Below the pieces are notes generated by a model. The model was not told the DNA's origin and did not search any database. It saw only the letters and a program-made list of their open reading frames with translations. From NCBI RefSeq assembly GCF_900090245.1, contig NZ_FMDN01000019.1, positions 1-64,000 of the forward strand: a stretch of 64,000 nucleotides of DNA, given 5' to 3'. The translations under genes and the position numbers were made by a program. The first letter of the stretch is position 1. Every line of letters starts with the position of its first letter. Shown here one piece after another: positions 36,744 to 47,521 of the stretch. The stretch comes from Micromonospora halophytica (GTDB lineage: Bacteria; Actinomycetota; Actinomycetes; Mycobacteriales; Micromonosporaceae).

Positions 36744-38115
36744 CGGCGGGTTGCCTCTCCTCGGTTCTGGTCTGGTTGTCACGGGATCCGGCGGACCCGG
36801 CCCGCTCCGGCTCGTCACCCGGCTCGACCCGGCTGACCAGCACGGTGTCTATCCGGTTGCGCCGGCCCGTGGTGCCCTCGGCGAGCAGCCGGAGCCCGGC
36901 CACCTCGGCTTGGGCGCCGGGGATCGGCACCCGGCCCAGGGACTGGGCCAGCAGGCCACCCACGGTCTCCACCTCGTCGGTGGGCAGGTCGGTGTCGAAC
37001 AGCTCGCCGAGATTCTCCACGGGCAGCCGGGCGGTGACCCGCACCGACCCGTCCTCCAGGTGCTCGACCGGCGGGCGTTCGACATCGTACTCGTCGGTGA
37101 TCTCGCCGACGATCTCCTCCAGGATGTCCTCGATGGTGACCAGACCGCCGGTGCCGCCGTACTCGTCGACGACGATGACCAGGTGGTTACGGGCGGCCTG
37201 CATCTCCGAGAGCAGGTCGTCGACCGGCTTGGACTCGGGCACGAAGGTCGCCGGACGCATCAGCTCCGCGACCGGGGTCTGGTGGTCGCGCGGGTCACCG
37301 CCCCGGGTGCGCCGGATCAGGTCCTTGAGGTAGAGCACGCCGAGCACGTCGTCGACGCTCTCGCCGATCACCGGGATCCGCGAGAAACCGGAGCGCAGGA
37401 AGAGCGTGAGCGCCTGGGAGAGGGTCTTGCCCTCCTCTATCCACACCATCTCCGTACGCGGCACCATCACCTCGCGGGCGATGGTGTCGCCGAGCGCGAA
37501 GACCGAGTGGATCATCTGCCGCTCGCCGTGCTCCACGACGCCCCGCTGCTCGGCCAGGTCGACCAGCTCCCGCAGCTCGACCTGGGTGGCGAACGGCCCC
37601 TCCCGGAAGCCGCGCCCCGGAGTGACCGCGTTGCCGATCAGGATCAGCAGCGACGCGAGCGGGTTGAGCGCGCGGCCGAGCCAGCGCACCAGCGGCGCGA
37701 CCGCCCGGCCCACGGCGTACGCGTGCTGCCGGCCGAGGGTACGCGGCGCGACACCGACGACCACGAAGCTGACCACGGTCATCGCGCCGGCGGTGATCAG
37801 CGCCGCCCGCCAGCCGGCGCCGAGGCTGTCCACCGCGACCAGCGCCACCAGCGTGGTGGCGGTCAGCTCGGCCAGCAGCCGGAGCAGGAGCAGCAGGTTG
37901 AGGTGGCGGACCACGTCACCCGCGACGGCCTGGAGGGTACGCGCGCCGCGCGCCCCGTCGCGGGCCAGTTCGGCGGCGCGGGCCGGGGAGACGGCCGCCA
38001 GCGCGGCCTCGGTCATCGCGATCAGGCCGGCGAGCACCACCAGCCCGGCCGCGAAGAAGATCAACTGGAGGTCGGGCAGGCCGGCTGTCGGACCGGCCGC
38101 AAGAGTGTCCATCAT
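36736..38115 (-). CDS. CNNM/CBS-pair transporter-type membrane protein (HlyC/CorC family)
   Basis: 459 residues. An N-terminal CNNM membrane domain (four helices, residues about 15-160) is followed by a CBS pair: VMVPRTEMVWIEEG with FSRIPVIGESVDDVLGVLYLKDL, and LMRPATFVPESKPVDDLLSEM with HLVIVVDEYGGTGGLVTIED. A C-terminal CorC_HlyC domain follows (EVETVGGLLAQSLGRVP). The family is implicated in Mg2+/Co2+ homeostasis; it is often mislabelled hemolysin. ATG overlaps the ybeY stop by 4 bp. Confidence 0.92.
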   Translation of the reverse strand: MMDTLAAGPTAGLPDLQLIFFAAGLVVLAGLIAMTEAALAAVSPARAAELARDGARGARTLQAVAGDVVRHLNLLLLLRLLAELTATTLVALVAVDSLGAGWRAALITAGAMTVVSFVVVGVAPRTLGRQHAYAVGRAVAPLVRWLGRALNPLASLLILIGNAVTPGRGFREGPFATQVELRELVDLAEQRGVVEHGERQMIHSVFALGDTIAREVMVPRTEMVWIEEGKTLSQALTLFLRSGFSRIPVIGESVDDVLGVLYLKDLIRRTRGGDPRDHQTPVAELMRPATFVPESKPVDDLLSEMQAARNHLVIVVDEYGGTGGLVTIEDILEEIVGEITDEYDVERPPVEHLEDGSVRVTARLPVENLGELFDTDLPTDEVETVGGLLAQSLGRVPIPGAQAEVAGLRLLAEGTTGRRNRIDTVLVSRVEPGDEPERAGSAGSRDNQTRTEERQPADA

Positions 38116-38585
38116 CGGGACCGGGTCGACCGCCAGCTGGCCAGCAGTCGGGCCTGGAGCCCGAACATCTCGCGCTCCTCCTCCGGCTCGGCGTGGTCGT
38201 ACCCGAGCAGGTGCAGCACGCCGTGCACGGTGAGCAGGTGCAGCTCGTCGGCGGCGGAGTGGCCGGCGGCAGCGGCCTGCTTGGCGGCCACCTCCGGGCA
38301 GAGCACGATGTCACCGAGCAGGGCCGGCTCGCCGCCGGCCGGGGCGCTCTCCCCGGGACCGTGGTCGACGCTGCCCTCGTCCATCGGGAAGGCGAGCACG
38401 TCGGTCGGCCCGTCACCACCCATCCAGCGATGGTTCAGCTCGGTCATGTACTCGATGTCGACCAGCAGCACGGAGAGCTCGGCGAGGGGGTTGACCCCCA
38501 TCTCGTCGAGGGCGTGCCGGGCGACGGCGAGCACGGCGTCGGTGTCGACGTCGACACCGGACTCGTTGGCGATCTCGATGGACAA
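38112..38585 (-). CDS. ybeY: rRNA maturation endoribonuclease YbeY
   Basis: 157 residues. The zinc-binding signature HLLTVHGVLHLLGYDHAEPEE (three His) and the conserved LSVLLVDIEYMTELNHRWM are complete. YbeY takes part in 16S rRNA 3' maturation and ribosome quality control. The start is a TTG at 38585 (AGAGGAAG 4 bp upstream); no ATG/GTG fits the family N-terminus LSIEIANESG. It follows phoH by 16 bp and overlaps the CNNM gene. Confidence 0.94.
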   Translation of the reverse strand: MSIEIANESGVDVDTDAVLAVARHALDEMGVNPLAELSVLLVDIEYMTELNHRWMGGDGPTDVLAFPMDEGSVDHGPGESAPAGGEPALLGDIVLCPEVAAKQAAAAGHSAADELHLLTVHGVLHLLGYDHAEPEEEREMFGLQARLLASWRSTRSR

Positions 38586-38601
38586 CTGTCTTCCTCTGGT
38601 C

Positions 38602-40728
<2,127 letters not shown>

Positions 40729-40891
40729 AGAGCGGGCCGTCGGGCCCTCAGCCACCTGCTTCCGATCTCGGGCGCCGGGCCCTGCTGGCGCGGCGTGCGG
40801 ACGATACACCCATCGTATCCGCTCGACACGCCCGGCACCGCGCCCATTTCCGACCGCCGGATCACACCCCGGCCGGCCCGCCCGGACCCGG

Positions 40892-42265
40892 TCAGCCGGC
40901 GCGGAAGTCGTACCGGTCGAAGGTCTCCTGATGCCGGGTGAACCGGTAGGTCGCCCAGTGCATCCGTACCACCGTGCCGTGTTCGTCCCGGGTCAGCCGC
41001 AGCAGCTCGCCGGCCTCCCGGCCGGAGACCGTACGGAACACGTCGGGCCGCTCCGGCAGCGGCGCGAAGACCGCCGGTGGCTTCCCCGCCGGGTCGTCCG
41101 CGCCCCGGGCCCGTAGCGTCCCGTCGTGCCAGCTGAAGACGTACTCGAAACCCTCGCCCCACCAGCGGCCCAGCATCCCGCGCAGCGGAGCCGGCGCGGG
41201 CTCGCCCGGCCGCCAGGGCTCGATCGCCGCCGGGTCGTGCTCGGCGGCGGCGGCGAGCAGCCGGTGCGGCAGCTCGAAGACCTCGGCGGCCGTGCCGGCG
41301 GAGCCGAGCACCGCGCAGCCCATCGCGCCGGCCGTGCCGTCGCCGCCGCGCCGGCCGTAGACCGCGGCGAGGAAGCCCGGCATCGCGCCGTCGTGCCCCA
41401 CGTGCACCACCCGGTCCGGGTACGGCACGAGGATCAGGCCGAGGCCGAAGCCGGCCGCCCAGGACGTCTCGTCGGTGGTGGTGAGCGGCCAGCGCATCTC
41501 GTCGAGGGTGCTCGGGGCGAGCACCGCGCCGGCCGGGTCCAGCGCGGCCGGATCGGCCAGGAACGCCGCCCACCGGGCCATGTCGGTCGCGGTGCTCCAG
41601 AGCTGGGCGGCCGGGCCGACCGCGCCGAAGTCCGTCGGCGGCTCCGGGTGCGCCTCGTCGGAGTACGCGTCGACCAGGAACCCGGTCGCCGCCGCCGGGC
41701 CCGGGGTGACCGAGGTGGCGGCCAGCCCCAGCGGGGTCAGCACCCGCTCGGTGAGCACCTCCGCCCAGGTGCCGCCGCGCTGTTCGCCGACCAGCCGGCC
41801 GAGCAGGGCCATGCCGAGGTTGGAGTAGTGGTAGCGCCGCCCGGCGGGCAGCACCCGCTCCGCCCGGGCCAGGTCGGCCACCAGCTCGTCGACACCCGGG
41901 GCGCGCAGGGTGTCCCAGACGTCGCCGTACGGCTCGCGTTGCAGGCCGGCGGTGTGCGACAGCAGGCGGCGCACGGTCAGGTCGCCGTGCGCGGGCAGGT
42001 CGAGGTGCCGGCCGATCGGGTCGTCGAGGTCGAGCAGCCCGTCGTCGCGGCACTGCATCACCAGCACCGAGGTGAAGGTCTTGGTGACCGAGCCGATCCG
42101 GAACCGGGTGTCCGGGCCGAGCGCGGTGTCGTTGCCGGTGCCGCCGACCTGGCAGGTCCAGAGCGGGCGGTCCGCCCGGTGCAGGGCCGCGGCGAGGGCG
42201 GGCACCCGGGCCTGCGCCTGGACCCGGCGGACCATCCGCTCCAGCCGGTCCTGCGCACTGCTCAC
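40892..42265 (-). CDS. Serine hydrolase, class C beta-lactamase/PBP-like family
   Basis: 457 residues, no signal peptide. SxxK in RIGSVTKTF, the Tyr-Ser-Asn motif in YHYSNLGMALLG and a third-motif equivalent in VHVGHDGAMPGF are visible. C-terminal to about residue 340 is a beta-rich accessory domain. The family includes esterases, DD-peptidases and D-aminopeptidases, and cytoplasmic members are usually esterase-like. GTG start overlapping the HIT gene stop by 4 bp, so they are coupled. Confidence 0.88.
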   Translation of the reverse strand: MSSAQDRLERMVRRVQAQARVPALAAALHRADRPLWTCQVGGTGNDTALGPDTRFRIGSVTKTFTSVLVMQCRDDGLLDLDDPIGRHLDLPAHGDLTVRRLLSHTAGLQREPYGDVWDTLRAPGVDELVADLARAERVLPAGRRYHYSNLGMALLGRLVGEQRGGTWAEVLTERVLTPLGLAATSVTPGPAAATGFLVDAYSDEAHPEPPTDFGAVGPAAQLWSTATDMARWAAFLADPAALDPAGAVLAPSTLDEMRWPLTTTDETSWAAGFGLGLILVPYPDRVVHVGHDGAMPGFLAAVYGRRGGDGTAGAMGCAVLGSAGTAAEVFELPHRLLAAAAEHDPAAIEPWRPGEPAPAPLRGMLGRWWGEGFEYVFSWHDGTLRARGADDPAGKPPAVFAPLPERPDVFRTVSGREAGELLRLTRDEHGTVVRMHWATYRFTRHQETFDRYDFRAG

Positions 42266-42621
42266 GCGACGCCCCGGGCGAGCATCGGGCCCAGCGGCGC
42301 ACCGCCGAGCAGGTGCGCGTGCACGTGGAACACCTCCTGGCCGCCGTACGCGCCGGTGTTGAACATCAGCCGGAAGCCGTCCCCGAGCAGCCCCTCGTCC
42401 TCGGCCACCGCGGCGGCCGTGGCCAGCAGCTCACCGGCGAGCGCCGGGTCGCCCTGCCCGAGGGTCGCCACGTCGGCGTAGTGCTCCTTGGGGATGACCA
42501 GCACGTGCACCGGGGCCTTCGGGTCGATGTCGCGGAAGGCGAGGGTGGAGTCGGTCTCCCGGACGACGGTGGCCGGGATCTCCCCGGCGACGATGCGGCA
42601 GAACAGGCAGTCGGATCCCAT
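42262..42621 (-). CDS. HIT family (histidine triad) nucleotide-binding protein
   Basis: 119 residues. The start DCLFCRIVAGEIPATVV with a Cys-x-x-Cys, and the histidine triad VFHVHAHLLGG, identify an HINT-like nucleotide phosphoramidase/hydrolase. ATG at 42621 is the family start; no good ribosome-binding site is present, so a leaderless mRNA is possible. Divergent from the SDR gene with 38 bp between starts; the two promoters must overlap. Confidence 0.92.
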   Translation of the reverse strand: MGSDCLFCRIVAGEIPATVVRETDSTLAFRDIDPKAPVHVLVIPKEHYADVATLGQGDPALAGELLATAAAVAEDEGLLGDGFRLMFNTGAYGGQEVFHVHAHLLGGAPLGPMLARGVA

Positions 42622-42659
42622 CGGGGCATGGTAAGTCGTCGCCAGGCATGATGTGCCGC

Positions 42660-43421
42660 GTGACTTCACGGGCGGTACTGGTGACGGGAGCCTCGCGCGG
42701 CATCGGGCGCGCGGTGGCACGGGCGTTCGCGGCCGGCGGTGACCGGGTGGCGATCCATCACCGGGACTCCGCCGAGGCGGCCGAGGCGGTCCGTGCCGGG
42801 CTGCCCGGCGAGGGGCACGTGGTGGTCCGCGCCGACCTGACCGACCCGGACGCGGTCCGGGCGATGGTGGACGAGGCGGCCGAGCTGCTCGGCGGGCTCG
42901 ACGTGCTGGTGAACAACGCCGGCGTGTACGGCGAGCGGGACGCCCCGCACCCGGTCTTCGGCACCTCGTACGAGCAGTGGCAGCGGCGCTGGCGGCAGGT
43001 GCTGGAGACCAACCTGACCGGGGCCGCCAACGTCACCTGGTGCGCCGCGCAGCACCTGCGCGGGCGCGGTGGCCGGATCGTGAACGTCTCCTCCCGGGGT
43101 GCGTTCCGGGGCGAGCCCGAGCAGCCCGCGTACGGCGCCAGCAAGGCCGGCCTGAACGCCCTCGGCCAGTCCCTCGCCGTTGCCCTGGCCCCGTACGGCA
43201 TCGCGGTGGCCACCGTCGCGCCCGGCTTCGTCGAGACCGACATGACCACCGAGCACCTCGCCGGCGAGCGGGGCGAGGCGATCCGGGCGCAGAGCCCGTT
43301 CCACCGGGTGGCCCGCCCCGAGGAAATCGCCGCCGCCGTGCACTGGCTGGCCGCCCCCGAGTCCGAGTGGGCCTCCGGCACCATCGTCGACCTCAACGGC
43401 GCCTCCCACCTCCGCACCTGA
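42660..43421 (+). CDS. Short-chain dehydrogenase/reductase
   Basis: 253 residues from the GTG at 42660. NAD(P)-binding TGASRGIGRA, NNAG in LVNNAGVYG, the catalytic Ser in VNVSSRGAF, Tyr/Lys in YGASKAG and the C-terminal SGTIVDLNGA are typical of the classical 3-oxoacyl-ACP-reductase-like SDR type. An Arg/His pair after the second strand (IHHRD) suggests NADP preference. Upstream ATG codons at 42648/42651 are alternatives. Substrate unknown. Confidence 0.9.
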   Translation: MTSRAVLVTGASRGIGRAVARAFAAGGDRVAIHHRDSAEAAEAVRAGLPGEGHVVVRADLTDPDAVRAMVDEAAELLGGLDVLVNNAGVYGERDAPHPVFGTSYEQWQRRWRQVLETNLTGAANVTWCAAQHLRGRGGRIVNVSSRGAFRGEPEQPAYGASKAGLNALGQSLAVALAPYGIAVATVAPGFVETDMTTEHLAGERGEAIRAQSPFHRVARPEEIAAAVHWLAAPESEWASGTIVDLNGASHLRT

Positions 43422-43592
43422 CCCGCCCTCCCCTCCCCTCCTCTCCCTCCCCGCACCCCACCGCACCCCACCGCTGCGGCGATCTTGCGGTTACGGTCGG
43501 CGATATGCCCGTCTCCACCTGATCCGTCACGGCCGCAAGTGCAAGATCGGCGGGGAGGGAGGGTGGGGTTGCCGGCGGGAGGGAGGGAGGGG
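43422..43592. other. Intergenic region with pyrimidine tract and palindromic repeat
   Basis: 171 bp between convergent SDR and rsmE genes. It starts with a C/T-rich tract on the + strand (about 43425-43470), carries the palindromic repeat described separately, and ends with a G/A-rich tract. The two tracts are roughly complementary (CCCTCCCCTCC versus GGGAGGGAGGG), so the whole region could form one large stem. Confidence 0.6.
43477..43553. repeat. Palindromic REP-like element (CGATCTTGC ... GCAAGATCG)
   Basis: CGGCGATCTTGCGG (43477-43490) and the inverse CAAGTGCAAGATCGGCGG (43536-43553) bound about 45 bp of GC-rich spacer. The ends resemble an interspersed element I associate with Micromonospora genomes. 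It sits exactly between convergent genes, as REP-type elements often do. It may serve as a terminator or be a small non-autonomous element. Confidence 0.65.
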
Positions 43593-44327
43593 TTACCAGC
43601 GGGAGAGGCGGGTGGCGAGGACGGTGAGGGCGGCGACGCCGGCCGTGGAGGTGCGCAGCACCGACGGGCCGAGGCGGACGGGGCGGGCACCGGCCTCGGT
43701 GAAGGCGGTCAGCTCCACCGGGGCGATGCCACCCTCCGGGCCGACCACCAGCACGATCTCGCCGGTGGTGGGCAACTCCACGGTGGTCAGCCGCTCGTCG
43801 GCCTCCTCGTGCAGCACGAACGCCGCACCGGCCCCGGCGATGCGCCGGGCCACCCTGGCGGTGGACTCGTCCGGTGCGCCGGCCACCACCGGCAGCCACG
43901 GACGGCGGGCCTGCTTGGCGGCCTCCCGGGCGGTCGCCACCCACTTCTCCCGGGCCCGTACGCCCCGGTCGCCGCGCCACTGCGGCACCGAACGGGACGC
44001 CGCCCACGGCACGATCTCGTCGACCCCGACCTCGGTCATCGCCTGCACGGCCAACTCGCCCCGGTCACCCTTGGCGATGCCCTGCACCACCACCAGCCGG
44101 GGGACGTCCGCGTCGACGTACCCCCGGGAGGTGACGGTGAGGTCGAGGGTGCCCCGGCCGACGGCACGGACCACCGCGGTGGCCGTGCCGCCCCGACCAT
44201 CGGCCAGCAACAGCTCCTCGCCGACGCGCAGCCGCTGCACGGTGGCCGCGTGGTGCCCCTCCGGACCGTCCAGGGTCAGCGAGTCGCCGGTGGGCAGCGT
44301 GTCGACCAGGAACAGCGGCGCGGACAC
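43593..44327 (-). CDS. rsmE: 16S rRNA (uracil-1498-N3)-methyltransferase
   Basis: 244 residues. The N-terminal PUA-like domain (GPEGHHAATVQRLRVGEELLL) is followed by the SPOUT knot with VGPEGGIAPVEL and LGPSVLRTSTAGVAAL, the SAM-binding trefoil loops. The family commonly has LRTETA; here it is LRTSTA. GTG start. Follows dnaJ on the same strand with 1 bp between, the conserved hrcA-dnaJ-rsmE order. Confidence 0.94.
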   Translation of the reverse strand: MSAPLFLVDTLPTGDSLTLDGPEGHHAATVQRLRVGEELLLADGRGGTATAVVRAVGRGTLDLTVTSRGYVDADVPRLVVVQGIAKGDRGELAVQAMTEVGVDEIVPWAASRSVPQWRGDRGVRAREKWVATAREAAKQARRPWLPVVAGAPDESTARVARRIAGAGAAFVLHEEADERLTTVELPTTGEIVLVVGPEGGIAPVELTAFTEAGARPVRLGPSVLRTSTAGVAALTVLATRLSRW

Positions 44328-44328
44328 C

Positions 44329-45471
44329 TCAGGCGTGCCCGTTGAAGGCGTCGCGCATCCGGGAGAAGAAGCCGCCCTGCTTGGTCAGCTCGGCGACCTC
44401 CTCGCCCCGGGTCTTGGCGAAGTCGCGCAGCATCTTCTCCTGGTCGGCGTCGAGCTTGGTCGGAGTCCGCACGTCGAGGTGGACGTAGAGGTCGCCCCGG
44501 CCGGTGCCGCGCAGGTGCGGCACGCCACGGGCGCGCAGCCGCAGCGTGCTGCCGGGCTGGGTGCCGGCCTTGACGTCGACCGTCTCCTCGCTGTCGAGGG
44601 TCTTGATGGTCAGCCGGGTACCGAGCGCGGCGGCGGTCATCGGCACGGTGACCCGGCAGTGCAGGTCGTCGCCCTTGCGGGAGTACACGTCGTGCGGCCG
44701 CTCGTGGATCTCCACATAGAGGTCGCCGGCCGGGCCGCCACCCGGGCCGACCTCACCCTGCTGGGCGAGGCGGATCCGCATCCCGTCCTCGACCCCGGCG
44801 GGGATCTTGACGGTCAGCGAGCGGCGGGTCCGCACCCGGCCGTCCCCGGCACAGGTCGGGCAGGGGTGCGGGATGGTGGTGCCGTAGCCCTGGCAGACCG
44901 TGCACGGCCGGGCGGAGACCACCTGGCCCAGGAAGGTCCGCTGCACCGACTGCACCTCGCCCCGGCCGCCGCACGCCTCGCAGGTGGCCAGGTGGGTGCC
45001 GGCCGCGGTGCCCGCGCCGGAGCAGGTGGTGCAGAGCACGGCGGTGTCGACGGTGATCGGCGCCTCGACGCCGAACGCGGTCTCGTGCAGGTCCAGCTCC
45101 AGGCGGAGGATCGCGTCGGCCCCCGGCCGGGTACGCGGACGCGGCCCCCGACCGGCGCCACCGGCGCCGCCGAAGAAGGCGTCCATGATGTCCTGGAACC
45201 CGACGAACGGGCCGGCCCCGCCCGGACCGCCCGGGCCCGCGCCACCGCCGCCCGGGGCCAGCGGGTCACCCCCCAGGTCGACGATCTGCCGCTTCCGGTC
45301 GTCCGAGAGGACCTCGTACGCGGCGTTGATGTCCTTGAACTTCTCCTGTGCCTCCGGATCCGGATTGACGTCCGGGTGGAACTGCCGCGCCAGCTTGCGG
45401 TAGGCGCGCTTGATCTCGTCGTCGGAGGCCTCCCGGCTCACGCCGAGAATGCCGTAGTAGTCCCTGGCCAC
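44329..45471 (-). CDS. dnaJ: Chaperone DnaJ (second actinobacterial type)
   Basis: 380 residues. J domain DYYGILGVSREASDDEIKRA with HPD in FHPDVNPDP; Gly-rich linker (GGGGAGPGGPGGAGPF). Four CxxCxGxG-type zinc repeats: CTTCSGAG, CEACGGRG, CTVCQGYG and CPTCAGDG. Then a C-terminal substrate-binding region. It works with DnaK. Placement after hrcA is typical of the DnaJ2 gene. The GTG at 45471 fits the family start VARDYYGILG; an ATG six codons earlier (45489) is possible. Part of the HrcA/CIRCE heat-shock operon. Confidence 0.95.
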   Translation of the reverse strand: MARDYYGILGVSREASDDEIKRAYRKLARQFHPDVNPDPEAQEKFKDINAAYEVLSDDRKRQIVDLGGDPLAPGGGGAGPGGPGGAGPFVGFQDIMDAFFGGAGGAGRGPRPRTRPGADAILRLELDLHETAFGVEAPITVDTAVLCTTCSGAGTAAGTHLATCEACGGRGEVQSVQRTFLGQVVSARPCTVCQGYGTTIPHPCPTCAGDGRVRTRRSLTVKIPAGVEDGMRIRLAQQGEVGPGGGPAGDLYVEIHERPHDVYSRKGDDLHCRVTVPMTAAALGTRLTIKTLDSEETVDVKAGTQPGSTLRLRARGVPHLRGTGRGDLYVHLDVRTPTKLDADQEKMLRDFAKTRGEEVAELTKQGGFFSRMRDAFNGHA

Positions 45472-45548
45472 TGCGTTCGGTGTCCTCATGTTTCGTCTCG
45501 CGTTGCGCCGGTCGTCGGCCGGAGCCGGCCATCGGCCCCTGCCCTGGA

Positions 45549-46571
45549 TCAGTTCTGGGCCAGCAGCTCGCCCACGTAGCGTGCCACGGCCCTCACCGTG
45601 GCGATGGTGCCGGGGTAGTCCATCCGGGTCGGGCCGAGCACCCCGAGGCCACCGACGATGGTCGCGCCCGGTCCGTACCCGGTGCTGACCACGGAGGCGG
45701 CGCGCAGGTTGTCGACCTCGTTCTCGTCGCCGATGAGCACCCGGGTGGTGCTCGGCTCGGCCTCGCCGATCAGCTTGAGGAGCACGACCTCCTCCTCCAG
45801 CGCCTCCAGGATGGGACGCAGCGAGCCCTGGAAGTCGAGCAGGCCGCCCCGGGTCAGGTTGGCGGTGCCGGCCAGCGCGATGCGCTCCTCGTGCCGCTCG
45901 ACCAGCGTCTCCAGCAGCACGGTGGAGAGCGTGGTCATGGCCGGGCGCAACTGCGGGGACGACTCCTCCACCAGCGCCTGGACCAGCGGCGGGGTCTCCG
46001 ACAGCCGGCTGCCGACCAGCTTCTCGTTGACCAGCCGGCGCAGGTCGGTGACGTGGTCGGCGGGGATCGGCGCGGGCAGCTCGACCAGCCGCTGCTCGAC
46101 CCGGCCGGTGTCGGCGATCATGACGAGCATCAGCCGGGTGGTGGAGATCGGCACCAGCTCCAGGTGGCGCACCGAGGAACGGGCCAGGCTCGGGTACTGC
46201 ACCACGGCGACCTGCCGGGTGAGCTGGGCGAGCAGCCGGACGGTGCGGTGCACCACGTCGTCCAGGTCGACCGCGCCGACCAGGAAGCGCTCGATCGCCC
46301 GGCGCTCGGCCGGGCTGAGCGGCTTGACCCGGGAGAGCCGGTCGACGAAGAGGCGGTAGCCACGGTCGGTGGGCACCCGGCCGGCGCTGGTGTGCGGCTG
46401 CCGGATGTAGCCCTCCTCCTCCAGCACCGCCATGTCGTTGCGGACGGTGGCCGGCGAGACGCCGAGCTGGTGCCGCTCGACCAGGGCCTTGCTGCCGACC
46501 GGCTCCTGCGTGGCGACGTAGTCCTCGACGATCGCACGCAGCACGGCGAGCTTGCGGTCGTCGAGACCCAT
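45549..46571 (-). CDS. hrcA: Heat-inducible transcription repressor HrcA
   Basis: 340 residues. The winged-helix start DDRKLAVLRAIVEDYVATQEP and GVSPATVRNDMAVLEEEGYI, followed by the central and C-terminal sensor domains (TTRLMLVMI, GRLLDFQG-like GGLLDFQGSL). It binds CIRCE and represses chaperone genes, with GroE modulation in other bacteria. ATG at 46571 has GGAGGTGGGGAG just upstream. A CIRCE element lies 84 bp upstream, so it is autoregulated and probably controls dnaJ. Confidence 0.96.
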   Translation of the reverse strand: MGLDDRKLAVLRAIVEDYVATQEPVGSKALVERHQLGVSPATVRNDMAVLEEEGYIRQPHTSAGRVPTDRGYRLFVDRLSRVKPLSPAERRAIERFLVGAVDLDDVVHRTVRLLAQLTRQVAVVQYPSLARSSVRHLELVPISTTRLMLVMIADTGRVEQRLVELPAPIPADHVTDLRRLVNEKLVGSRLSETPPLVQALVEESSPQLRPAMTTLSTVLLETLVERHEERIALAGTANLTRGGLLDFQGSLRPILEALEEEVVLLKLIGEAEPSTTRVLIGDENEVDNLRAASVVSTGYGPGATIVGGLGVLGPTRMDYPGTIATVRAVARYVGELLAQN

Positions 46572-46654
46572 CTCCCCACCTCCTCCACGCGCGTCGGCCC
46601 GGAGCAGTCGGGCACCGGGGCTGGCGCCACCGGACCGCACGGGCGGCCGACGCT

Positions 46655-46681
46655 CTGGCACTCGACTGTACCGAGTGCCAG
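46655..46681. promoter_or_regulatory. CIRCE element (HrcA operator)
   Basis: CTGGCACTC - 9 bp - GAGTGCCAG, a perfect 9-bp inverted repeat matching the CIRCE consensus TTAGCACTC-N9-GAGTGCTAA except at the outer bases. It sits upstream of hrcA. Confidence 0.93.
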
Positions 46682-46832
46682 TCTACGTCGGCGTCCCCGC
46701 CGACGCGATGATCAGCGACGGACCACGGGTGCGGCCCGCCGACCGGACCGCCACGGTAGAGCCGATCAGCCGGACAACCTCGGGCGGTGTCGCTCTGGTG
46801 CACCGTTGCGGACAGCACCTACCGTGACGTGC

Positions 46833-47456
46833 ATGACTGAACCACCTCGCCCTCCCGGCGCGGGCGGGCCGGACGAACCGACCGCCCCCTTCGGCTCCTC
46901 CCACGAGCCGCCCACCGCACCACTGTCCGGGGCACCGGGCGCGGGCGGGTATCCCCCGCCCGGCGGCTATCCGCCACCCACCGGTGACCAGCCGCCGACG
47001 GGCGGCTACCCCCCGCCGGGCGGTTATCCCCCACCCGGGGGCTACGACCCGAAGGGCGCCGGCCACCCCACCGGCGGCGCGTACGGCGCTCCTGGTGGCG
47101 GCTACACCACCAGCGACGACAAGACCTGGGCGCTCATCGCGCACTTCGGCGGCCCGGTCGGCGTGATCGTCAGCGGTGGCCTGCTCGGCTGGGTGGCGCC
47201 GCTGATCGCGAACTCCGCCAAGGGCCAGCAGTCGCCCACCGTTCGGGCGCACGCGCTGCCCGCGCTGAACTTCCAGATCACCTGGGCGATCGCCAACGTG
47301 ATCGGCTACGTCCTCGCCCTGGTCACCTGCGGAATCCTCTTCTTCGTCCCGATGATCACCGCGCTGGTGCCGATCATCTTCGGCATCATCGGCGGCGTGA
47401 AGGCCACCGAGGGTGTCGTCTACCGCTACCCGATGTCCGGCAACTTCGTGAAGTGA
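46833..47456 (+). CDS. DUF4870 domain membrane protein with Pro/Gly/Tyr-rich N-terminus
   Basis: 207 residues. Residues 1-95 are low-complexity, with repeats of GGYPPPGGYPPP type. The C-terminal ~110 residues are DUF4870: DDKTWALIAHFGGPVGVI, WVAPLIANSAKGQQSP and three to four membrane helices. Function of the family is unknown. No Shine-Dalgarno sequence before the ATG, so a leaderless mRNA is possible. Divergent from hrcA. Confidence 0.85.
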   Translation: MTEPPRPPGAGGPDEPTAPFGSSHEPPTAPLSGAPGAGGYPPPGGYPPPTGDQPPTGGYPPPGGYPPPGGYDPKGAGHPTGGAYGAPGGGYTTSDDKTWALIAHFGGPVGVIVSGGLLGWVAPLIANSAKGQQSPTVRAHALPALNFQITWAIANVIGYVLALVTCGILFFVPMITALVPIIFGIIGGVKATEGVVYRYPMSGNFVK

Positions 47457-47521
47457 GCACCGGCCGGCCGCTCCCCCGGCCGGCCGGGCCCTACCAGAGG
47501 CGACAGGTCGCGACACCGCGC

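Noticed and set aside
40729..40809. N-terminal extension of PhoH by 27 residues
   Set aside because: The extension is low-complexity and the family N-terminus fits the ATG at 40728; extra codons are upstream non-coding sequence.
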